Source: L227-5C sp038209275 (GTDB lineage Bacteria > Chloroflexota > Chloroflexia > Chloroheliales > Chloroheliaceae). From it: 11,059 bases of DNA. The notes under the pieces are model-generated. The model searched no databases, had not been told where the DNA came from, and saw only the letters and a list, made by a program, of their open reading frames with translations. Shown piece by piece: positions 6,575 to 11,059 of the stretch (the stretch's first letter is position 1; each line of letters starts with the position of its first letter). The position numbers and the translations under genes are program-made. Location of the stretch: the NCBI GenBank assembly GCA_038209275.1, contig JBBQXW010000246.1, positions 1 to 11,059 of the forward strand, read 5' to 3'.

Positions 6575-8872
6575 ATGGCAATCACCAGCAGTAGCCCCAA
6601 TAAAACTCCCGCCGAAGGGCAAAGCCAACTGAAAAGGCCAAAGCGCCAATGGCTCAGGCGCTACGGCTTGCCGATGGCGCTCTATCTTGGGCTGACGCTG
6701 GTTTTTAGCTGGCCGCTGGCTTTGCACCTGAGTGATGCGGCAATTCGGGTACGGAGTGGCGATGTCTGGCAAAATTTGTGGAATATTTGGTGGGTGCCGC
6801 ACGCCCTTTTTGAACTGCACTCCAACCCTTTTCATACTTCGCTCATCTATTACCCCGATAGCCCGACGCTTTATCTGCACGCCCTTTACCCGCTTGCCGG
6901 GCTAATTTCCGCGCCGTTTCAGTGGCTTTTCGGCTTAGTGACAACTTTTAATCTGCTGGTCATCCTAATGATTAGCCTCAGTGGGTTTTGTGCCTATTTG
7001 CTGGGGCGTTATCTGGAGCTGTCGCAAGGGGCGGCGCTGCTGGTTGGTACGATTTTCGCCTACAGCCCGATTATTTCTTCGCAGCTTGACCAGGGGCAGC
7101 TTGAGCAAATTTCGCCACTCTGGTTGCCGCTTTTCATGATATTTTTCCTCAAAGCGCTTCGCACACCCAATTTTGGGCGAACTTTCTGGCTCAACTGCGC
7201 CGGAGCGGGTTTGTGTTTTTTGCTTACGGCCCTAACAACCTGGTATTACGCTTTGAATCTGGTGCTTTTTTCGGCTTTTGTGGCGGTGTGGGTTACTATC
7301 CGAGCCTTGAGCATTTCGCCGGGGCGGTTGGTCTGGACTTTCGGGCGGTTGGGTGGTATTGCACTATTGTGCGCCCTGTTCACTGCGCCGTTGCTTTATC
7401 CGACCCTGAAGGAAGCTTCGAGCAGTACCTACGCACTGGCCCGCAATAGCAGCGTGCTTTATAATTCGGCGGACATTGTGCATTTCTTCCGGCCTGGCAA
7501 TTCGGCTCTCTGGTTTACTCAGGTCGAGCCGGAATACGAATTTCAGTGGTTTTTGGGCTTTATTCCATTGGCGCTGGCCCTGTTCGCCGCTTTCACCGAT
7601 TGGCGACGGGCGCGGCTGTGGCTGGCGCTGACGCTCTTCTTCGTGGTGCTGGCACTTGGCCCGGTGCTAAAGCTGGGGCTGGAAAATTATACTTCAATTG
7701 AGTGGCTGCCGACGGGCTGGCTACAAAAATTACCGCTCGGCTCAATCGTGCGCGTCCCGATTCGATTCGTGACGCTGGCAATGCTGTGTCTGGGCATCGC
7801 CGCCGCTTTTGGTTTGGATGCTTTAACTGGAAAAATAAACAACCGATTTACCATTGCCCCAACGGAAACATCTGAGTTGGGCGAGGTAGGGGCGAATCGC
7901 ATACGCCCTCTACCATTGCGTCAGGTCAAAGGGGCGTATGCGATTCGCCCCTACCAATTCAAAAGATTGCTGCCCGTTTTGCTACCTGCTTTGGCAATCG
8001 GTCTGGTCTTTCTCGAATTTTACCCTGGCCCGCGCACACTGGTGGAGTTTAAGCCACCGAACTTTTTAGAGCAAATCAAACAAGGGCCACCGGGCGCGGT
8101 GCTGGAAATGCCACTGCTCAAAATTCAGCCGCTGGCAATGTACGAGCAGACCAGACACGGCAAACCCATCGTGGGCGGCTATTTGGCCCGCAAACCCAAT
8201 TTCGATTTTATGGAGCGCACGCCGGGAGTACGCGAACTGGCCCAACTCGCTACCAGCCCGGACGCGCCGGAATTTAGCAGCAACAACCTGTCCGCCATCG
8301 GCTTGCCCATACTCAATCTTTATAATATTCACTACATCATCGTGCATCACGATTGGATGACCCCCGAAGATCAAATAAAAGTAAAATCAATGCTGACGCT
8401 GGTTTTGGGCGATAAACTACAGCCAGTCGCCAGAGATGGTGGTGCGGAACTGTATCGCGTCCCCGAATATAGCGGCCCAGTGGCTAACGCCTGGGGCGAA
8501 GTCAACCCAGATAGCTGGTACGAAATCGAGGGTAAAGCGGACGATTTGCACCGTTGGAGCGCGGGTGATAGCGAACTCTATTTATTCAACCCAAACAAGG
8601 AGGCCCGGAAATTTCAGCTGAATTTGAGCCTGTACAGCTATGCCGAGCCACAACGTACCATCGAGTTCTGGCTAAACGGGCAGTTAATCAAAAAAGTCGA
8701 AATTACGCCCGCCTTGCAGCCCGAAAAAATCGAGTTGCTGCTACCACCCGGTCGCTCGACGCTGGGCTTAAAAGGCAGTGGCCCAACCATCCGCCCCAAA
8801 AAAGTCGGCGACGGCAACGACTCCCGCCCTCTTAATTTTGGGATAAAGCAACTTAGCCTCACCCCATTATAG
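6575..8872 (+). CDS. GT-C-type multi-pass membrane glycosyltransferase-like protein, complete
   Basis: This 765-residue integral membrane protein is the paralogue of the one at 2-2308. A basic cytoplasmic tail (1-32) precedes helix 1 (33-51). The first loop has D63, WQ65-66, WW72-73, NPF (84-86) and YYP (92-94), the positions conserved with the paralogue and likely to form the donor/acceptor site of a GT-C fold. Further helices run to about residue 485. The region with MYEQTRHGKPIVGGYLARK (about 523-541) is the second shared signature, and a beta-rich C-terminal domain (about 640-765) follows. Residues 437-461 are encoded by a palindromic DNA repeat and interrupt a loop before the last helix of this set. 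The ATG at 6575 is the first possible start because a stop precedes it directly; no Shine-Dalgarno is visible, so translation may depend on coupling. Sugar and acceptor are unknown. Confidence 0.85.
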   Translation: MAITSSSPNKTPAEGQSQLKRPKRQWLRRYGLPMALYLGLTLVFSWPLALHLSDAAIRVRSGDVWQNLWNIWWVPHALFELHSNPFHTSLIYYPDSPTLYLHALYPLAGLISAPFQWLFGLVTTFNLLVILMISLSGFCAYLLGRYLELSQGAALLVGTIFAYSPIISSQLDQGQLEQISPLWLPLFMIFFLKALRTPNFGRTFWLNCAGAGLCFLLTALTTWYYALNLVLFSAFVAVWVTIRALSISPGRLVWTFGRLGGIALLCALFTAPLLYPTLKEASSSTYALARNSSVLYNSADIVHFFRPGNSALWFTQVEPEYEFQWFLGFIPLALALFAAFTDWRRARLWLALTLFFVVLALGPVLKLGLENYTSIEWLPTGWLQKLPLGSIVRVPIRFVTLAMLCLGIAAAFGLDALTGKINNRFTIAPTETSELGEVGANRIRPLPLRQVKGAYAIRPYQFKRLLPVLLPALAIGLVFLEFYPGPRTLVEFKPPNFLEQIKQGPPGAVLEMPLLKIQPLAMYEQTRHGKPIVGGYLARKPNFDFMERTPGVRELAQLATSPDAPEFSSNNLSAIGLPILNLYNIHYIIVHHDWMTPEDQIKVKSMLTLVLGDKLQPVARDGGAELYRVPEYSGPVANAWGEVNPDSWYEIEGKADDLHRWSAGDSELYLFNPNKEARKFQLNLSLYSYAEPQRTIEFWLNGQLIKKVEITPALQPEKIELLLPPGRSTLGLKGSGPTIRPKKVGDGNDSRPLNFGIKQLSLTPL
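7885..7955. repeat. Palindromic repeat element translated in frame within the second GT-C-like gene
   Basis: Perfect 24-bp inverted arms (7885-7908 and 7932-7955) beginning GGTAGGGGCGAATCGC enclose a 23-nt centre. A second copy in inverse orientation lies in an intergenic region at 10475-10544; the two share the core TTGACCTGACG. The element encodes GANRIRP...AYAIRPY, absent from the paralogue. Both halves are open in this frame, so the gene remains intact. Confidence 0.9.
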
Positions 8873-8967
8873 TAAAAAAGTCCATTAGCAGAGCAATGTC
8901 TCACACATTAGCCAGTTGCCATCGCCCTGAGTGAAATAAGGGGAAAATTAGGACTGTTTGACTTCTG

Positions 8968-8976
8968 TGATATAAT
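8968..8976 (+). promoter_or_regulatory. Extended -10 promoter of the toxin-antitoxin operon
   Basis: TGA immediately precedes a perfect TATAAT (8971-8976); the -35 position (8948-8953, TTAGGA) is weak. An extended -10 compensates for this. A transcript would start near 8983 and place the two ATACGTGT repeats at the start of the message, where a repressor could block transcription. Confidence 0.55.
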
Positions 8977-8987
8977 GAAATAGTCTT

Positions 8988-9006
8988 ATACGTGTACAAT
9001 ACGTGT
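8988..9006. promoter_or_regulatory. Putative operator of the antitoxin: two ATACGTGT repeats
   Basis: ATACGTGT occurs at 8988-8995 and 8999-9006, an 11-bp period that places both sites on the same face of the helix. Ribbon-helix-helix antitoxins commonly bind such repeated short sites next to their promoter. The site lies between the -10 box and the antitoxin start. The role is inferred. Confidence 0.45.
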
Positions 9007-9020
9007 TGCCAGGAGGGGTT

Positions 9021-9251
9021 ATGCAAAAGAAACTGACTATTACAATAGATGAACAGGTTTATGAAGGGTTGTACAAAGTAGTTGGGCGGCGGCACATCAG
9101 TCAGTTTATTGAGTCGCTGGTACGCCCGCACGTTACAGAAACCGATTTGGAAGCCGGGTATCGAGCGATGGCGGCAGATGAAGAATATGAGGCCGAAGCA
9201 TTGGAATGGATTGAAGGTACTCTTGGAGCTTTAAACGATGAATCGTGGTGA
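9021..9251 (+). CDS. Ribbon-helix-helix antitoxin of a MazF-type toxin-antitoxin module
   Basis: This 76-residue antitoxin should neutralise the MazF-like RNase encoded next to it and repress the shared operon. The N-terminus KLTITIDEQVYEGL forms the beta strand and first helix of an RHH/CopG-like DNA-binding domain. The ISQFIESLVRP segment is its second helix. The acidic C-terminal half (about residues 39-76, rich in Glu and Ala) is the expected toxin-binding tail. I chose the ATG at 9021 because AGGAGGGG (9011-9018) lies just upstream; an in-frame GTG at 9003 would place that binding site within the coding region. The gene overlaps the toxin start by 14 nt, typical of translational coupling in these operons. 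Two direct repeats upstream fit autoregulation. Confidence 0.85.
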   Translation: MQKKLTITIDEQVYEGLYKVVGRRHISQFIESLVRPHVTETDLEAGYRAMAADEEYEAEALEWIEGTLGALNDESW

Positions 9252-9564
9252 GGTATGGTGGATTAATTTCGAGCCGTCTGTTGGTGGCGAAGTACAAAAA
9301 CAACGACCAGCTGTAGTTATCAGCAATGACCAGGCAAATAGGTTCGCCAATCGGTTGCAGGTAGTACCTCTCACAACCAAGATAGCCCGTTTGCATCCGG
9401 GGGATACTTATGTGATGCTTGATGGCAATCAGCGCAAAGCTATGGCAAGTCAGTTAACCACCGTAAGCAAACTTCGCGTCCTTAATTTTGTAGGGCGTAT
9501 TTCGAGAGAAGACCTTCAAAAAGTGGAGCAAGCGATAAAATTACAACTGGGGTTAACTCCATAA
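9238..9564 (+). CDS. mazF: MazF/PemK-family mRNA interferase toxin
   Basis: This 108-residue toxin of the MazF/PemK fold is expected to cleave cellular RNA at a short sequence, in the cytoplasm, when its antitoxin is degraded. Family marks are RGEVWW at the N-terminus (3-8), KQRPAVVISND (21-31) with the catalytic-type R23, and VVPLTT (42-47) with the conserved Thr. QLTTVSKLRV (72-81) corresponds to the usual DQIRTVDKxRL, and GRISREDLQKVEQAIKLQLGL is the closing helix. Ala-Ser replaces the common D-Q lead-in before Q72. Length is normal for the family. It overlaps the antitoxin frame by 14 nt with no separate promoter. Family membership is clear; the cleavage site is not readable from the sequence. 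Confidence 0.95.
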   Translation: MNRGEVWWINFEPSVGGEVQKQRPAVVISNDQANRFANRLQVVPLTTKIARLHPGDTYVMLDGNQRKAMASQLTTVSKLRVLNFVGRISREDLQKVEQAIKLQLGLTP

Positions 9565-9592
9565 TTAAAAATAAACGTTTTGAAAACGGGGC

Positions 9593-9621
9593 TTGACAAG
9601 CGTTCCGACCTGCGCCATAAT
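9593..9621 (+). promoter_or_regulatory. Strong sigma-70 promoter of a candidate non-coding RNA
   Basis: Perfect TTGACA (9593-9598) and CATAAT (9616-9621) are 17 bp apart, the optimal spacing. It begins 28 nt after the toxin stop codon. Initiation is predicted at about 9628. No credible open reading frame begins within the next 380 nt. Confidence 0.7.
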
Positions 9622-9627
9622 AAGCTC

Positions 9628-9838
9628 AGGCCATTTTTTGGCCTATTGGCAATCAATTGCAACGGAAAAAGAAAAGCGGTTTGTGACGTGGTGCTGAAGT
9701 AAGCAGCACCGCGTCACTGGCTTAATCCCCTGTATAACCAGGAAACCAGGCCCAGAGCATTTTATCATAAATGTTCCAGGCGGTTTACCTTTAGCTTCGT
9801 GCTGAGGTTGGACACGCCTTTTCTTTTTCCTCTTTTTT
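9628..9838 (+). ncRNA. Candidate structured non-coding RNA of unknown family, about 210 nt
   Basis: A strong promoter is followed by a self-contained fold. A 13-bp closing stem pairs 9664-9676 with 9818-9830 and is followed at once by a U-run (9833-9838), so the closing helix doubles as an intrinsic terminator. Inside it I can draw four hairpins: a 13-bp stem (9683-9695 with 9705-9717), a short CCTG/CAGG stem (9729-9742), an 8-bp stem (9755-9762 with 9769-9776), and ACCT/AGC with GCT/AGGT around 9787-9808. The arrangement is a multi-branched junction. It does not show tmRNA, SRP, RNase P or tRNA signatures. A 6S-like RNA or a leader controlling the protein at 10010 are the alternatives. The pairing is seen in the sequence; that it is a functional RNA is inferred. 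Confidence 0.6.
9818..9838 (+). terminator. Intrinsic terminator formed by the 3' closing strand and U-run
   Basis: The strand 9818-9830 pairs with the purine-rich 9664-9676 and is followed by six T residues at 9833-9838. The stem is A/U-rich, so termination efficiency may be moderate. It would separate the RNA from the downstream gene at 10010. Confidence 0.45.
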
Positions 9839-9865
9839 CAACCAATCGAACCTTTACTCGCCTCT

Positions 9866-9945
9866 GTCACCCTGACGAAGGAAGGGTCTGCGGTTTAGCC
9901 TGATGTAATTCTTCGGGGTAAATCCGAGATGCTTCGTTCCTCACA
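9866..9945. repeat. Degenerate inverted repeat of the GTCACCCTGACGAAGGAAGG type
   Basis: GTCACCCTGACGAAGGAAGG at 9866-9885 is roughly mirrored by GATGCTTCGTTCCTCA near 9928-9943. Imperfect elements of this kind are scattered in many bacterial intergenic regions. The ATG at 9929 lies within it, which argues against that codon being the start of the following gene. Confidence 0.35.
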
Positions 9946-10009
9946 CCCCGAAAAGGGGCGTGACAAGGGTGAGGTGGGGTTCTATTTAGAACAAGAGGAG
10001 AAATTTAAC

Positions 10010-10288
10010 ATGGAACATAATCAACACAAGTTGGTGCTGTTTGAAGAAGTAGCGGCTTATCGGTTGAAACAGGTGGTGGACGAATTGAGCCAGGAAGCGA
10101 GTTGGCCCAGCGTCGAGGCGGACATGGTAAAGCTACTTTATGCGGTTTTTCTGGCCTTGCGGCTGAACCACCGGGCTATTGCCGGGTTGCTCGATTTACG
10201 CAGCCTCAATCATCTGCTGGCGGTTGGGGCAATTGACCAACCCGAACTGACTGCTCTCTTGCGCGCCCGTTCTTCCCGCCTGAACTAG
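10010..10288 (+). CDS. Hypothetical small helical protein
   Basis: I do not recognise this 92-residue protein. It appears soluble and almost entirely helical, with heptad-like Leu/Val spacing from residue 8 to the end and no cysteine. There is no clear helix-turn-helix or catalytic motif. The ATG at 10010 is preferred because AGGAG (9996-10000) lies 9 nt upstream; an in-frame ATG at 9929 falls in a repeat and would add a low-complexity tail. It lies 170 nt after a candidate structured RNA and is followed by a hairpin repeat. It could be an RNA- or DNA-associated partner of that RNA, but this is only suggested by position. Confidence 0.6.
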   Translation: MEHNQHKLVLFEEVAAYRLKQVVDELSQEASWPSVEADMVKLLYAVFLALRLNHRAIAGLLDLRSLNHLLAVGAIDQPELTALLRARSSRLN

Positions 10289-10317
10289 CCAGCCACTCGC
10301 AAATATCCCGATGCGGT

Positions 10318-10389
10318 TGTAGGAGGGGGCTGCGCCCTCGATTTTTCTTTATCACACGACAAAAATCGAGGGCGCAGCCCCCTCCTACA
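10318..10389. repeat. Hairpin repeat element (TGTAGGAGGGGGCTGCGCCC family), copy 2
   Basis: Perfect 29-bp arms at 10318-10346 and 10361-10389 flank a 14-nt loop. The arms match copy 1 (5098-5167) except at their innermost bases; the loops are unrelated. Like copy 1 it begins shortly after a stop codon (10288). This placement fits a role in ending or stabilising the upstream message, or insertion in tolerated sites. Confidence 0.88.
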
Positions 10390-10405
10390 CCGAAAATTCA
10401 TGAAA

Positions 10406-10443
10406 ATCTGTGTTCATCTGTACCAATCCGTGTTCATCTGTGT
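10406..10443. repeat. Solo TGTTCATCTGT direct repeats
   Basis: Two copies of a TGTTCATCTGT unit, 20 nt apart (10411 and 10431), are flanked by degenerate ATCTGTG copies. They match the interior and end of the inverted-repeat element at 2389-2497. No inverted partner is seen here, so this looks like a partial or decayed copy. Confidence 0.6.
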
Positions 10444-10474
10444 TCCTGCATTTAGGAGTGTCGAAACAGGGAGA

Positions 10475-10544
10475 GGTAGGGGCGAATCGCATACGCCCTT
10501 TTGACCTGACGTAGTGTTCAAGGGCGTATGCGATTCGCCCCTAC
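10475..10544. repeat. Intergenic copy of the GTAGGGGCGAATCGC palindromic element
   Basis: Perfect 25-bp arms (10476-10500 and 10520-10544) enclose a 19-nt core containing TTGACCTGACG. It is the same family as the element translated at 7885-7955, in the opposite orientation. It lies about 48 bp before the promoter of the riboswitch unit. Confidence 0.9.
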
Positions 10545-10591
10545 GAAAAATCACCTCTGCAAAAATAGGCACTCCCCTGCATTTCTTCAGG

Positions 10592-10620
10592 TTGACAGCC
10601 AGTTAAGGGCGTGTTAAGAT
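10592..10620 (+). promoter_or_regulatory. Sigma-70 promoter of the cobalamin riboswitch transcript
   Basis: TTGACA (10592-10597) and TAAGAT (10615-10620) are separated by 17 bp. A transcript would start near 10627 and carry about 110 nt of leader before the aptamer core. Confidence 0.6.
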
Positions 10621-10743
10621 TTGGCCCAGGTCGCAGCTTGAAGTGCGGATTGTACATAGGGTACATTAAAATCAGGTTCGATATTTTTTAAGTACGGTTG
10701 AGAAGTGCCTTTCCACCTTTATCAGTCGAATATTTTGAAGCGC

Positions 10744-10945
10744 TAGATAAGGTGCGGTGCGAAGCCGCCAAGTAGAAAGGTTCAAGCAGGGGAAGTCGGT
10801 GCGAGTCCGGCGCAGTCCCGCTACTGTAACCGTTTGATTTCCGATTTTTGATTATAAATCCGAAATCAGACGGAAGCCAGATCGCCTGTTCTCAACTTTA
10901 CTGTTGCGTTAGCCTTCGAGGGAAAGGACGCACAGGGTTTCGGCT
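10744..10945 (+). promoter_or_regulatory. Cobalamin (B12) riboswitch
   Basis: This RNA senses adenosylcobalamin or a related cobalamin and controls the gene downstream. The core with GGGGAAGTCGGTGCGAGTCC and CCCGCTACTGTAA (10789-10829) is the conserved P3-P5 region of the class. GGAAGCCAGATCGCCTG (10872-10888) is the B12-box region. A long variable arm lies between them (10836-10867, 11 of 12 pairs). A GCGT/ACGC hairpin with a TTCGAGGG loop (10906-10931) follows, as expected for the kissing-loop partner. The 5' boundary is approximate. A terminator follows within 60 nt, so the switch probably works by transcription termination. Confidence 0.92.
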
Positions 10946-10987
10946 GGATTTATTGCCCACTCGCGCTATTGCGTGGTAGTGGTGTAG

Positions 10988-11041
10988 CCCGCCCCTTGCT
11001 TTTACCCCTTGCAGGATAAAGTCAGGTGGTCGGGTTTTTTT
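10988..11041 (+). terminator. Intrinsic terminator of the riboswitch expression platform
   Basis: CCCGCC at 10988-10993 can pair with GGTCGGG at 11028-11034 (one bulged T), with an inner CCTTGC/GCAGG helix, followed by seven T residues (11035-11041). It lies immediately after the riboswitch. The regulated gene must begin beyond base 11059 and cannot be seen. Confidence 0.7.
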
Positions 11042-11059
11042 GTGTCTCCTTCCCGCCCT

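Noticed and set aside
9003..9005. GTG at 9003 as the antitoxin start
   Set aside because: It would place the AGGAGG binding site inside the gene and overlaps the putative operator; ATG 9021 fits better.
8901..9131. Reverse-strand small gene before the antitoxin
   Set aside because: It overlaps the antitoxin and its promoter and resembles no protein; no binding site is visible.
9628..9838. tmRNA, RNase P or SRP RNA identity for the structured RNA
   Set aside because: The conserved sequence blocks of those RNAs are absent and the helix layout differs.
9929..9931. ATG at 9929 as the start of the small gene ending at 10288
   Set aside because: It falls in a degenerate intergenic repeat and lacks a binding site; ATG 10010 has AGGAG at good distance.

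Overview
This 11-kb window is bacterial, with closely packed + strand genes of roughly even base composition. I favour a member of the Chloroflexota (green non-sulfur bacteria). The grounds are the style of the large GT-C-like membrane proteins, a fused membrane/spermidine-synthase-like protein, an RHH/MazF pair, an Uma2 remnant and abundant palindromic and heptanucleotide repeats. None of these is diagnostic and no rRNA or marker gene is present, so the placement is moderate to low confidence.

Layout, left to right. (1) Nt 2-2308: a multi-pass membrane protein of GT-C glycosyltransferase type whose start lies just left of the window. It carries three repeat-derived, in-frame insertions. (2) Nt 2305-2526: a promoter overlapping the first gene's stop, then a 109-bp inverted-repeat element. 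(3) Nt 2527-5082: a membrane protein with a SAM-binding spermidine-synthase-like domain between two membrane regions. (4) Nt 5098-5167: a near-perfect hairpin repeat. (5) Nt 5247-6434: a tandemly duplicated two-gene cassette of unrecognised small acidic proteins, probably read from a leaderless promoter. (6) Nt 6457-6570: the C-terminal stub of an Uma2-type nuclease gene. (7) Nt 6575-8872: a second GT-C-like protein, paralogous to the first, with a whole palindromic repeat translated in frame. (8) Nt 8968-9564: a ribbon-helix-helix/MazF toxin-antitoxin operon with its own promoter and putative operator. (9) Nt 9593-9838: a strong promoter followed by a multi-hairpin RNA closed by a 13-bp stem and a U-run, a candidate non-coding RNA I cannot name. 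(10) Nt 10010-10288: a small helical protein of unknown function. (11) Nt 10318-10544: a cluster of three repeat families also found elsewhere in the window. (12) Nt 10592-11041: a promoter, a cobalamin riboswitch and an intrinsic terminator, controlling a gene beyond the right edge.

How the parts fit. The two GT-C-like proteins and the membrane SAM-domain protein are plausible envelope or polysaccharide/lipid modification enzymes, but nothing here shows a shared pathway. The toxin-antitoxin pair and the riboswitch unit are self-contained. The most interesting items are the unnamed structured RNA, the duplicated small-gene cassette, and the repeat elements (palindromes and 7-bp tandem repeats) that have been accepted inside reading frames of the paralogous membrane proteins.
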